From: Macrothele yani
Taxonomy: Eukaryota > Arthropoda > Arachnida > Araneae > Macrothelidae
NCBI GenBank assembly: GCA_039090855.1
Contig: CM077016.1
Location: forward strand, 51,231,436 to 51,295,435
Reading direction: 5' to 3'
Length of the DNA: 64,000 nt
This document shows, piece after piece, positions 1 to 11,017 of the stretch. A program made the translations under genes and the position numbers. Position 1 is the first letter of the stretch. The number at the start of each line of letters is the position of its first letter. Under the pieces are notes generated by a model. That model was not told the origin of the DNA and did no database searches. It was given only the letters and a program-made list of their open reading frames with translations.

Positions 1-722
1 AGCAAATGAACTGTGATCAGAAGACAGTCGTGAATCACCTTCATGCGATGGGAAAAGTTTAAAAGCTCGGTGCTTGGGTTCCGCACGTTTTGAACGACAA
101 CAACAGAAATCAACGTTCCACAATTGCTGTCGGTTTGCTTGCTCGACACAGGTCTACTTGTGGTCCCAATGAAAGATTTCTGTACCACATCGTTACCGGC
201 GACGCAAAATTGTGTCTGTACGTCAACATGAAGCAGCGAAAAGAATGGCTCAGTCCCACGAAACACGGAACGCCGAGAGAAAAACAAGAGTTGCATCCTC
301 GGAAGACGATGTTGTGTGTCTGGTTGGATTGGCAGGGCATCATCCACTACGAACTTCTTCGGAACAATGAGACGGTCAACGCGGACCTCTATGTTCAACA
401 ACTGCACCGACTCCACGACGCAATGCAACAAAAGCGACCCGATCGGCGATACGGTGTTCTGCTGCAACACGACAACGCTAGGCCCCACATCGCCAATATG
501 ACCAAAACCGCCATTCAAGCGCTCAATTGGGAAGTTCTGTCGCACCCGCCCTATTCTCCGGACTTAGCTCCATCCGATTTTCATCTGTTTCGATCGCTTT
601 CCAACAATTTGCGCGCCGTGTCGTTCAATAATGACGTGGAATTGCGAACACGGTTGGACGACTTCTTCAGGTCACGACCGGCAGATTTCTATCGCCGAAA
701 CATCGAACAACTAACTTGTTGA
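1..722 (+). pseudogene. mariner (DD34D) transposase, 5' end cut by window edge, nonsense mutated
   Basis: This is the C-terminal two thirds of a mariner transposase, the nuclear enzyme that cuts and pastes mariner elements at TA sites. The frame is readable from base 3 and reaches the conserved linker WVPHVL just upstream of base 90. A TAA stop at 60-62 sits where the family has a residue before KLGAWVPH. After the stop the frame is open to a TGA at 720-722. Catalytic motifs are TGDAKLCLY (first Asp), LQHDNARPH (second Asp) and SPDLAPSDFHLF (third Asp); I count 34 residues between the second and third Asp. There is no ATG at 90 (the codon is TTG inside the protein), so this is an interrupted gene rather than a 210-aa gene. 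An AATAAA lies about 75 bases downstream. The N-terminal helix-turn-helix lies outside the window. Subfamily not assigned. Confidence 0.9.
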
Positions 723-1621
723 ATGATGGGAAGCAGCTGTAAATACTAGTGGCGAATACATTATTGATTAAATTGTTACTTTCTGTTGTTGCAAAATAAA
801 GTTTTCCAACGTTTGAAAAAAACGACATTACCTATTCCTCAACCCAATATATGCCTCAACTTTCGTCTCATACACTTGGGACGTGGCCTTTTCTGACTTC
901 TGCATAGCACACACGAGTTACGAGGAGCAGTATTCCTATTTAAAACATCAAAAACGTAGCAATTAGATCATACCAAGCGTTGCTGTAGCGCACATTTTTT
1001 GAGTGTTTAATGTGGGTACCTTTTCTACTCAGCGGTGATAAGTGAAATACTTAAATCAGTATGTTTACGAGTAGCTTTGTAGCACTGCTTCCTTAGCAAC
1101 CATGCATTCATATTGAGCCTTAATTCTTCAGTGATCTTAAACCTGTACCAGTAAATTGTGTTTGCTCGATGTTGAAACTAATTTTAGTCCATTACTTCCG
1201 TAATAGTCGTTCGTTTTTAGCCTTAATTTCACTGACATGTTAATTATGCAATAAGTGTTACGTTTTAACAATCGCAGAAGGTAAGACTGTGATGTAAATG
1301 TGACAGACCTGCTCGAAAGAATTACGTCGAGTACTATACAGTACAAATATCGAACAGGACTCTAGGTTTAACATCCTGTTTTGGAGCATCAAACATGGTC
1401 TTTCATGATATTTGCTCAGGGATGTATCAATATCATCGTAAGACTTCTCGTATGGGGGATGCTTTACATATCGTACAAATGTTCCATTATTAAAGTGTCT
1501 CAAAGATGGTACCTAACAGAAATATGTGGACTCTTTCCATTTCTTAGGCAATTTATCACAAAAATGAAAGTATACGTTTACACACAGGCACTTTTATCGA
1601 CATCAGTATCATATATATATA
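723..1621. other. AT-rich non-coding stretch
   Basis: Holds the 3' untranslated end of the preceding mariner (AATAAA near 796, probable element end near 830-875). After that I see only AT-rich sequence with short unsupported open frames and no recognisable gene or repeat. Confidence 0.5.
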
Positions 1622-1655
1622 TACACTGAAGAGCAATTGAATTAGAGATACCTGT

Positions 1656-2728
1656 CTAGTAACGTGTAGTACCACCTTTCGTCCTGATGACGGCGGCGAT
1701 TCGTCTCGTCATGGACTCGACAAGACACCGGAAGCGTTGGGAAGCCATACGGATCCACGACCCCTGAACAAGCTCCCACAGTTCACGAAGATTTGATGGA
1801 GGGGGGTCAGAGCCTCGAACATCTCTCTCTCCATGGCATCCCAGATGTGCTCGATGGGATTGAGGTAAGGTGACCTAGCTGGCCAAGGAAGCGAGGTCAC
1901 GTCGGTGGAGTGTTCATCGAACCATTCGGATACGATTCGGGAGTGATGGCACGGTGGATTGTCTTGTTGCAGGGTGAGGTCCCCAGTGGGATGTTGAAGA
2001 CGCACAAACGGGAGCAAATGGTCATCCAGGATATCCCGGTAACGTTGACCTGTGAGGGACGATATCACACGTACCAGGGGTCCCATTTCAGTCCACGTAA
2101 ACAGTCCCCAGACGAGAATGCCACCCCAACCAGCTTGAAGAGTACCCTGCTGGCAAGAAGGATCCATCGCTTCATGTGGTTTACGCCGTACTCGTATCCT
2201 GCCATCCGCATGTACCAACGTGAATCTCAACTCATCAGTCCAGGCAACATTAACCCATATGTCTCGGGTCCAGTGGCGATGTTCCCGCGCCCATGCTAAT
2301 CTTTGCACCCTGTGATGTGCGGTCAGCAGCGGTACCCTCGTGGGACGATGGCTTCTGTACCCCATAGCGAGGAGATGGTTCTGGACGGTTTGCTGCTTAC
2401 ACGTTTGTATGCACCAGCGTTAAATTTCAGAGTGATTTCTTGCACTGTGGCTCGTCTATCCGCTGTTACAATGCGAGCTAGCCGACGATAACCCCGCTGA
2501 TCCACACGCTGTTGTCCGCGGCATTTTGGCCCTTGCAGGGATAGTTTTACCGTATTCGATGTACTCACGGTGCACCCGTGACAATCCCAGTGCCAGCACG
2601 ACTTCCGAGATGGAGTGACCCATTCGTCGGGCCCCGACAATTTGCCCATTATCAAATGCGCTTATATCCTTCTCCTTACCGCGTCCGACTCTTACTGATT
2701 CTTTTTTTTTTTTTAGAGCATTTGTCAT
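1656..2728 (-). pseudogene. Tc1-like transposase with DD36E-type spacing, frameshifted
   Basis: Three frame segments together make one Tc1 transposase. The N-terminal helix-turn-helix contains FDNGQIVGARRMGHSISEVV (about 2660-2600). The second DNA-binding part contains RRLARIVTADRRATVQEI (about 2500-2440). The catalytic part begins MGYRSHRPTRVPLL. The first Asp is in VAWTDELRF, the second in LQQDNPPCHHSR, and the Glu in SPYLNPIEHIWD. I count 36 residues between the second Asp and the Glu, which fits the DD36E lineage rather than classical DD34E. A third shift moves the C-terminus to a frame ending in RIAAVIRTKGGTTRY with its stop at 1656-1658. An A-run near 2702-2715 lies just inside the start. 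At least three frameshifts make the gene dead. Confidence 0.85.
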
Positions 2729-2934
2729 TTTCATGTAGGACTTCCGTCCACAGGGAGTAGAGTTTAGGTCCCAGCCACCTACAGCGAGATCGCCTTTTGG
2801 GCAGGACACAGAAACGGAAGGAATGAGAGCAAGTCTAGCGACTTTTGACAGAACAGTTTGTAGTGAGATTAGAGTACAGTAGATGGCGCCACCGTACAAG
2901 TACGATATTGCATACAGATGGGTGAGAGAATTTC

Positions 2935-3135
2935 AGGGAGGACATAGCAAAGGATACCCATTTAACCAGTGGGTCCAGCCTGGGGGCCGTCACTTTACGT
3001 GCTCGTCCGATGCACGGCGGATATTCAGCGATTGTTAGTAAATCACACCATCTCTGAAAGATCAGCCCAGGCTAGAACCTGGGGACCCAGCATCGATAAT
3101 CTGAAACACTAACCACTAAGCCATCCGCGGCCTCT
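2935..3135 (-). mobile_element. tRNA-derived SINE inside the Tc1 element
   Basis: On the minus strand, from about 3133, the sequence reads GGATGGCTTAGTGGTTAG, like a tRNA A box. It is followed about 40 bases later by CCAGGTTCTAGCCTGG, resembling a B box, and then a non-tRNA body. This is the usual layout of a polymerase III-driven SINE. It lies between the transposase start and the right TIR of the host Tc1. Boundaries are approximate and no target duplication was resolved. Confidence 0.55.
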
Positions 3136-3269
3136 TAATGATTCCTGTCGCATCATGCATTATATTGTCGGATCGCTGCATACGTCATGTCGTTTCCGTT
3201 TACAGGGCCGCCCACAGCGCCACATTTGCATAACGCCAGCTGTCTCTAATTCAATTGCTCTTCAGTGTA

Positions 3270-3940
3270 TATATAACTTATATATAGAGAGAGTGAATTT
3301 CCAAGAATTATAACAAACCCCAAAGAAAAACATTTTAGAAAATACAAAATTGAATTCATAATTGAAAATCAAAAAAATATATAAAACAAAAAACAGGTTG
3401 CCTTCGTCAAGAGAGCGTCAATCTGCGGGAGTGGCCTTTCTAGTATCACCAAACGACAAGAAGAAACAAAAATGTCGGTTGGTCATGCTCCCAAGGCCAC
3501 CAGACCAAACACAAAGCAGATCTAAGATCTCTTTAAAAAAATGCAATAATGTAAACAATGATAAAAAAAAGGCTTACCGGTAAACCAAAGAGGTCAACGC
3601 CACGAATGAAAACTAAACTCTAGACCGACGATCAAAAAGAACACAAATATATACTGAATCGTAAAGAAGTGGTCACTGTTAAATGACATCCTAGCAAGCC
3701 AAAAAAGTGTGTAAGATAACGAGATGCAAAACTGTGTATGTAAATGAAAATCTTCAGCCACTAGGGACCTACCAGGTGGCTCTTTGTATCGCCTGATTTA
3801 CTTAATATTGTTAGGTCCTGGATTAGTAAAGCATGTCGGTGTGTAATTTGAAACTCTTTGAAACTAAATTGAAATTCAGAATTAATTGTTTTAAATAATG
3901 TTTCAGAAAATTTATGGGGAAGTTGTTAAAATGCAATTTA
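3270..3940. other. AT-rich non-coding stretch
   Basis: A-rich sequence with a short open frame at 3362-3583 that looks like low-complexity translation (Lys-rich) and matches no family I know. It lies downstream, on the minus strand, of the reverse transcriptase relic and may contain its 3' end. Confidence 0.4.
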
Positions 3941-4103
3941 GTAGTGTTTTAAGATTTTTTATCATTCATTCTGTGGAATTGAGAAGGAATTAAGTTACGA
4001 TGTACTTTTTTAGAAATGTTGGAGGACCAATGTGTGTGGTGAGTGATATCGAAATCAAAAGCATTTCTTTTATCGTAAAGATTCACCACACCCCTCCGAC
4101 TAT

Positions 4104-4141
4104 TTGCGTTTGTTACCTCCAAGTCGAGGTAACAAACGCAA
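4104..4141. repeat. perfect 16-bp hairpin inside the reverse transcriptase relic
   Basis: Arms 4104-4119 and 4126-4141 are exact reverse complements around a 6-base loop. It lies in the codons of the CYLDLEVTN segment, so one arm probably arose by local inverted duplication after the gene died. Confidence 0.8.
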
Positions 4142-5073
4142 GTAGACGAGCCATTGGGATTTTCTAAAGTGAGGTCCTCAGGATACAAGTCAGCAGCGCA
4201 TCGTAAAGTCCAGCATGTTAATGACAATAATGTCATCAACATACCTCAGAACGATATCAAGCAAAGGGCAAGCAGCAGTAAATTCATAACAGTGCAGATA
4301 AAGGTTGGCTAGGCTACTTGAGAAGCGACTGCCCATTGGAATACCATGAGTTGCCCACGGTAACAAAATTGTTATTAATACAGAAGTCCACTAAAAAATG
4401 TCAAAATTGTTCTGTAACTTCGGGCTCAAGCTTCGTGTGTAAATTTAAAGCTACCTGCCATAAACCCTTCAATGAAATCGAAGTGAATAGGTTTTTAAAA
4501 TCGTAGGTATCAACAGATGAGACAGTTGTTGAAGAGTTCAACGCTTCTAAAACTCTGTCATTGTTTCCGATGATCCAGAGCGAATCTAGTTTACGAAGCA
4601 CTGCAGACAAGTACCTCTGAAGCAACCCACCCGCTTTATTATTGTAGCAGTTGCGTCCACTGGTTATAAACCGAAAAGAAACAGGTTTCTTATGGAACTT
4701 TGGAATGGTATAAACAAAAGGAAAATTTATGTTAGAGACACTGAGCTTAATCCGTCTATGTAGAGCAATGATTTTTTTAACATCTTTACGGTTTTGAGAA
4801 GCTGGAGTGTATGCATCCGTATTTCCTGCAATAAAAGACTCTGGTTAAACTGTTTGCAGATAATGGCAAAATTATTGGTAGTTTTATATACTGTGGGAAC
4901 AGTGAATAACTTTTGGAGGGAACGAATTTGTGAATTAATCAGTGATAGGTTATGTGGTTGCTGGGTGCAAACCTTAGAGCGTGTCAGTTTATCAAGCTCG
5001 TGACGAATGTCACAAAGCACACACACACCATCCAACCATTCGTTGAAGGATTCGAGAGGCAGACCGAACTCAT

Positions 5074-6244
5074 GATCATATATAGAGGATTTTAGAAAGG
5101 GAGTGTCTGACCCCAGGTCTTAAACAACCCTTAGAAATAGGAAACTAGGAGATTTGGGCTAGAGTGCCCGATAGGAAAGTCACACGGAAGCGAGGTAGAA
5201 GACGCCCTTATTTACTACCGGGGGCCAGTACCCGGGGTCCGACGGCTTAATGTGCCCATCAGATCAGATCATATGTATAGGATTTTAGGAAGGGAGTGTC
5301 TGACCCCAGGTCTTAAACAACCCTTAGAAATAGGAAGCTAGGAGATTTGGGCTAGAGTGTCCGATAAGAAAGTCACACGGAAGCGAGGTAGAAGACGCCC
5401 TTATTTACTACCGGGGGGCCAGTACCCGGGGTCCGACGGCTTAATGTGCCCATCAGATCAGATCAGATCATATGTAGAGGATTTTAGGAAGGGAGTGTCT
5501 GACCCCAGGTCTTAAACAACCCTTAGAAATAGGAAACTAGGAGATTTGGGCTAGAGTGCCCGATAGGAAAGTCACACGGGAGCGAGGTAGAAGACGCCCT
5601 TATTTACTACCGGGGGGAGGCTAGTACCCGGGGTCCGACGGCTTAATGTGCCCATCAGATCAGATCAGATCATATGTAGAGGATTTTAGGAAGGGAGTGT
5701 CTGACCCCAGGTCTTAAACAACCCTTAGAAATAGGAAACTAGGAGATTTGGGCTAGAGTGCCCGATAGGAAAGTCACACGGAAGCGAGGTAGAAGACGCC
5801 CTTATTTACTACCGGGGGCCAGTACCCGGGGTCCGACGGCTTAATGTGCCCATCAGATCAGATCAGATCAAATGTAGAGGATTTTAGAAAGGGAGTGTCT
5901 GACCCCAGGTCTTAAACAACCCTTAGAAATAGGAAACTAGGAGATTTGGGCTAGAGTGCCCGATAGGAAAGTCACACGGAAGCGAGGTAGAAGACGCCCT
6001 TATTTACTACCGGGGGGCCAGTACCCGGGGTCCGACGGGTTAATGTGCCCATCAGATCTGATCAGATCATATGTAGAGGATTTTAGGAAGGGAGTGTCTG
6101 ACCCCAGGTCTTAAACAACCCTTAGAAATAGGAAACTAGGAGATTTGGGCTACAGCGCCCGATAGAAAAGCGACACGGAAGCGAAGTAGAAAGGGGGAAG
6201 AAGACGCCCTTATTTATTACCGGGGGGGCAGTACCCGGAGAAAG
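5074..6244. repeat. satellite array, about six ~200-bp units, inserted in the reverse transcriptase relic
   Basis: Units start near 5077, 5269, 5467, 5670, 5867 and 6065. Each runs from AGAGGATTTTAGGAAGGGAG through GGGGTCCGACGGCTTAATG to a short GATCA-rich junction repeat. The sixth unit is divergent and incomplete. The array is flanked by the 10-mer CCGAACTCAT at 5064-5073 and 6245-6254, and the reverse transcriptase reading resumes on both sides. This looks like a target duplication around an inserted block that was amplified before or after insertion. Confidence 0.9.
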
Positions 6245-6904
6245 CCGAACTCATAGGAAATTTTGAGTATACATTGCAAAAGATTGCCAGGTAAAATGGA
6301 GACACATGTTTTGTATATTGAAACGAGGTGTCAACCTGTACTTGGTGCCCAAAGACATCAGGGAACGTAACTCCTTAAAAGGCACGATATCGAGGTCACC
6401 GGTAATATGTTCATGGTGAGGATCGACATTTTTTTTTTTAAATCTTTCGGAATGACAGTGACAATTATCATCCTCTTTATCTTGAGAAGTACTGAGGTTA
6501 GCTATGGTTTGTCTGTAATTGAAAATTCGGTGACCAAGCGGTTTTTCGTATCGATGGCAGGTCACCAACTTCACCTCATTATCAAGCGGAAATAAATGCA
6601 AACGTTCGCGAAAAATTGACTTTAAACAAATGTAGTCAATGGCCTCATGACAAAAAATTAATTAAGCAGTATTTTTTTGACAAGCTGAGCTTCGGAGGAC
6701 TTGGAACGGGAAGTAGAAAGACGGTACTCAAGAAGGTCACCAATCAGAATCCCTTTGAACGCAACCCCGAAACAACTGGACAAGAACTTTGATTTTACTG
6801 TTGTTCAAGGTAAAAATCCTAGAAAGGCAACGCTTAACAAAATAACCATCGGAACAATCAAGCCCTCGAAGCAGTTCACTAAAGTTTACTGGAGTACCTG
6901 AGTT

Positions 6905-7293
6905 TTTTTCACTGCTCCTCTTTCCCTTCCTTTTTACATGGGAAACAAAAAATGGTTTAAATATAAATTTTAAATAGACACAAGTTTCCTGGTTTAACTG
7001 TTTGCCGTTGAATATTCGTTGAGCCCATATGGAAAAAGGTTTTCAAATTGTAACATGCACAAGTACTCCAGTATCAACCTGTTTTTCAATACGGAACAGG
7101 TTGATATTGGAGAATCGTATTGGAAAACAGGTTGATACTGGAGAACCGTATTGGAAAACAGGTTGATACTGGAGAACCAGTGTAGTTCACGTTTGTTACG
7201 TCGAATCCTTTGAATTACTTACCTATTGGCATTTTTTTTTTCTGAAAATCACGCCGTTCAGCTGTTTAAATCAATTGCAGATAACGTACTAAA
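6905..7293. repeat. non-coding stretch with 31-bp repeats at 7064-7180
   Basis: Three direct copies of about 31 bp, each containing ACAGGTTGATACTGGAGAA, are preceded at 7066-7092 by one inverted copy, so the block can fold back. The remainder is AT-rich with nothing recognised. Confidence 0.75.
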
Positions 7294-9830
7294 CAGGGTT
7301 GGAGGAAGACCGCCACACAGGAAGACTGCCACACAGGAAAACTGCCACTCATTTTTCAGCAACTTAGAAAACTGCCACACATCGGAAAACCACCACACAG
7401 GAAAACTGCCACACGATTTTCATTAAGGGGCCGTGCACAAATTGCTATTCTTCCGAAGAACACTTTGAATGTGTGGCAGTTTTCCAGGTTTCCAAATTAA
7501 GTGTGGCAGTTTCCCAAGGTGCCTAACGATGGGAAGGAGCTCTTTTGTTTGTCTGAATTTTCATGTCGGTTCATACTTAGGGCAACTGGCCACAGAAGTT
7601 CTAGGGGGGGGGGTATAAAGATTGCCGTTTCTTGGCCTATATTGAGAATTGAATTGGGAACTCAAAACAAATTTCGAGAAAACGTTCTATTTAAGCGCCA
7701 AGCGTTCAGGAACGAACAATAAGGTGCGATTTTTTTAATAACGCTGCAATTTTACTTAGGCACTAAATATTTACATAAGATGTCAAATTTGTAGTATTTT
7801 TCTTTTACCTAATTAATTCATAGGCCCTAAACCTCGGCCTTTTTAACAGTTTTTAATTCGCCGGCTTTATATTCATAACGCTTTCGTATCAAATCAATTC
7901 AATAGCATTGCTCTTTTACTTAGGTACTAAATTGGCATAATAGGCCACAGTCATAGGGCCTTTTTAACAGGTTTTATTCTACCAGTGTCATATTCACAAC
8001 GTTTACACATCAAATCAAGTTAATAATATTGCGCTTTTATTAGGCACGAAATATTTATTCACAGACTCCAGTCCTAGGTTTAGGCCCTTTTACCAATTTT
8101 TATTCTACCAATGTCATATTCACAACGTTTAACAGAAAATCAAGTTAATAATATTGGGTATTTACTTAGGCACGAAATAATAATTCATAGGCCCTATCAG
8201 GCCTAGGCCTTTTTAATAGTTTTTACTTTATCACTGCCATATTCACAACATTTACACAACAAATAAATGTAATAATATTACGCTTTTACTTAGGCAGGAA
8301 ATATTAATTCATAGGCCCGAGGCCTAGACCTTTTTGACAGTTTTTATTCTACCAATGCCATATTCACAACTTTTACACAACAAATTAAGTTAATAATACC
8401 ACGCTTTTATTTAGACACGAAATATTTATTCACAGGCCCTAGGCCTAGACCCTTTTACCAATTTTTATTTTACCAATGTCATATTCACAACGTGTACACA
8501 GCGAATCATGTTAATAATATTGGGCGTTTACTGAGGCACGAAATATAAATTCATAAGCCGTAGGCCTTTTTAATAGTTTTGACTCTATCAATACCATATT
8601 CACTACGTTTACACAACAAATCATTTTAATAATATTACGCTTTTACTTGGGCATGAAATATTAATTCATAGGCCCAGACCTAGGGCCTATGAACCAATAT
8701 TTCTTTGCCTAAGTAAAAGAGCAATATTATTAAAAAAAATGTTGTGTGTAAACGGTGTGAATAAGTCATTGATAGAGTAAAAACTATTAACAAGGCCTAG
8801 GCCCAGTGAATTAATATTTCGTGGCTAAGTAAAATCGCAATATTATTAAATTGATTTGTTGTGTAAACGTTGTGAATTTTGTATTGATAAAATAAAAACT
8901 ATTAAAAAGGCCTAAGGCATATGAATTAATATTTCGTGCCTAAGAAAACGCCCAATATTATTAACATGATTTTCTGTGTAAACGTTGTGAATATGGCATT
9001 AGTATAATAAAAACTGGTAAAAGGGCCTAAACCTAGGCCTAGGGCCTGTGAATAAATATTTCGTGCCTAAATAAAAGCGCAATATTATTAACTTGATTTG
9101 TTAAGTAAACGTTGTGAATATGACACTGGTAGAATAAAACCTGTTCAAAAGGCCTATGCCTGTGGCCTATGACTATTTAGTGCCTAAGTAAAAGAGCAAT
9201 GCTATTGACTTGATTTGATACGTAAGCGTTATGAATATAAAGCCGGCGTATTAAAAGCTGTTCAAAAGGCCGAGGTGTAAGGTCTATGAATTAATTAAGG
9301 AAAAGAAAAATATAACAAATTTGACATCTTATGTAAATATTTAGTGCCTAAGTAAAAGTGCAGCGTTTTAAAAAAATCCCACCTTATTGTTCTTTCCTGA
9401 ACGCTTGGCGCTTAAATAGAACGTTTTCTCGAAATTTGTTTTGAGTTCCCAATTCAATTCTCAATATAGGCCAAGAAACGGCAACAATCTTTATACCCCC
9501 CCCTCGAACTTCTGTGGCCAGTTGCCCTAAGTATGAACCGACATGAAAATTCAGACAAACAAAAGAGCTCCTTCCCATCGTTAGGCACCTTGGGAAACTG
9601 CCACACATAATTCGGAAACTTGGAAAACTGCCACACCAGAAAACTGCCACACATTAAAAGTGTTCCTCGAAGGAATAGTAATTTGTGCACGGCTCCTTAA
9701 CGAAAAGCGTGTGGCAGTTTTCCTGTGTGGCAGTTTTCTTGTGTGGCAATCTTCCGGTGTGGCAGTTTTCTTGTGTGGCAGTTTTCCTGTGTGGCGGTTT
9801 ACAGTGAACCACTAAACCGCTCCAGTACTT
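7294..9830. mobile_element. ~2.5-kb foldback element with long composite inverted repeats
   Basis: The left arm (about 7300-8679) and right arm (8680-9820) are reverse complements at several levels. The outermost part is a cluster of short repeats with the core GTGTGGCAGTTTTCC. Next is a ~400-bp unique arm that includes CCCAAGGTGCCTAACGATGG at 7513-7532, mirrored near 9575-9594. Innermost are opposed tandem arrays. The symmetry centre is near 8679. The left end reads CAGGGTTGGAGG and the right end, read inward, contains TAGTGGTTCAC, both like hAT ends. GTACTAAA at 7286-7293 and GTACTTAA at 9825-9832 could be an imperfect 8-bp target duplication. No transposase is encoded, so it is non-autonomous. 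Edges are uncertain by ~20 bp. Confidence 0.75.
7735..9375. repeat. opposed tandem arrays of a ~120-bp AT-rich monomer
   Basis: The monomer carries a motif like ACTTAGGCACGAAATATT, then TTCATAGGCCCTAGGCCTA, then CATATTCACAACGTTTACAC. About eight copies run forward from 7735 to 8679, and about six run inverted from 8680 to 9375. Monomers are imperfect, and the left half is about 250 bp longer than the right, about two extra units. The junction at 8665-8693 is itself a short palindrome. Confidence 0.85.
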
Positions 9831-10124
9831 AAAAGTCGAAAGATGATTGATCATGATACTACACACTACAAATTTTGTCCTCGGCGACCAATTCTTTCTT
9901 GAAAAATAAGAAACTCTGCGTAACGATATAAGATCTCCTTTGACAAAGATCTTTCTTTTGTAGTTTTGCGATAGTAACTCATAAGCCATGATAACGGTCT
10001 TGAAGATAATTTAAATAAACTCCAGTAATTACAGCTAATGTTTTAATTATCGTTTACAGCGTATGATTCATAATGTGCATCTTAGCGTTATAGATGCATT
10101 TGTTTTAGATTTTTTAAAGAAATA

Positions 10125-11017
10125 CAGTTGAACCCGTTTATATCGAATTCGAAGGGCAGAACTCGAAAATTCGGTATACGGGTTTTACCGCCCTACTACT
10201 CTTAGTGGTGTTCTAATCTATACAACAGGCGAACTCCCAAAAACTATTTACTTCTGTACTATAAATTGAGAATAGAGTTACATGATCAAATTAAAGACAG
10301 GATATGCAGCAATGTGACAGAACCGATGCTTTTGGGCATAAAATAATCAGTCGTCTTTTTTTGCTTCTTTAAAGTTATTGTATTTGTCAAAATGCTGTTT
10401 TCAACCTGTTCGATTTTATGAATCAAAGCGTATCCGGCACCCTCAATTGTTCCACAATACTAACGGAGTACCGTAGCCGCTCCCCCGTTCCTCGCTCTGT
10501 CTGTCAGGAAAAGCGACTGCCACCCCCACCCCCCTCCCCATGCACCAGGTTCTCCTTCTGACACCCTCCTACACCCTACAGCAGCTTTCTTCCTTATCAA
10601 CCAATCCAGAAGATCCCAAAGTCGCCCATCTTTTCTTTTTGCCTCAGTCTACTTTGGAGATGGTAGGCAAAGGAGGAGGGGGTCGTCCCGTTGAAAAGTT
10701 CGGAAACGAGAGGGTCTCTTGAACAATGAAAGAAAAGACTGCTTCCGGTTTGGAAACATTGGAAGCGTCAAGAATTCGCCAAGGGGAATTCCCACTTACG
10801 CTGAAAAAGAAGTGATCTTGCTTGACAAGATTTGTTTCCGAGAAAATCTGCGAGTTTTTTTGTTTTTTTTTCGAAAAATTCGATATATACAGTAAGGCTG
10901 TTTAAACTCGTTTGATATAGGACAATGCGTCACATGTTATTTTCAGGCGGTGATTTTCAAAAGCTTGAAAACGCAGTAATTCGTTATATCCGGGTTCGAT
11001 ATAAACGGGTTTAACTG
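10125..11017. mobile_element. Tigger/pogo-like MITE with TA target duplication
   Basis: The left end at 10125 reads CAGTTGAACCCGTTTATATC. The right end, read inward from 11017, is CAGTTAAACCCGTTTATATC. Both are flanked by TA (10123-10124 and 11018-11019). A second degenerate copy of the end motif lies near 10880. The interior (893 bp in all) has a C-rich patch at 10500-10560 and no transposase frame. The open frame at 10540-10722 is C/G-rich low-complexity sequence. The family call rests on the end motif and TA target. Confidence 0.85.

Larger units (their letters stand above)
1624..3267 (-). mobile_element. Tc1-type element with TIRs and TA target duplication
   Basis: Inverted ends at 1622-1648 and 3243-3269 match over 27 bp including the flanking TA dinucleotides expected for Tc1/mariner insertion. 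The core reads CACTGAAGAGCAATTGAATT from either end. The ~1.64-kb length fits the family. The transposase lies on the minus strand, and a tRNA-derived SINE lies between the gene start and the right end. The element is not autonomous because its gene is frameshifted. Confidence 0.9.
3949..6601 (-). pseudogene. Penelope-like or related retroelement reverse transcriptase, heavily decayed and split by a satellite
   Basis: Reverse transcriptase would copy element RNA into DNA. Read on the minus strand, the fragments occur in the right order. The N-terminal piece is at 6601-6251, with HHEHITGDLDIVPFKELRS and GTKYRL. The piece at 5035-4727 has TRSKVCTQQ and KTTNNFAIICKQF. The region around 4730-4640 has IPKFHKKPVSFRFITSGRN. 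The polymerase A motif at about 4510 is TYDFKNLFTSISL. Around 4350-4290 are THGIPMGSRFSSSLANLYLH and then the active-site RYVDDIIVI near 4220. The tail at 4150-4000 is CYLDLEVTN followed by LYDKRNAFDFDI. I know this GIPMG/YDKR type from animal genomes, but whether it is a true Penelope element is uncertain. Several frame changes and the satellite at 5074-6244 break it. Sequence up to about 6900 may be more of its N-terminus. Confidence 0.75.

Noticed and set aside
3362..3583. A small basic protein
   Set aside because: The frame follows from A-rich DNA, with no conserved motif or start context.
10540..10722. A small gene in the Tigger-like MITE
   Set aside because: The composition is C/T- and G-rich low complexity with no family resemblance, inside a non-autonomous element.
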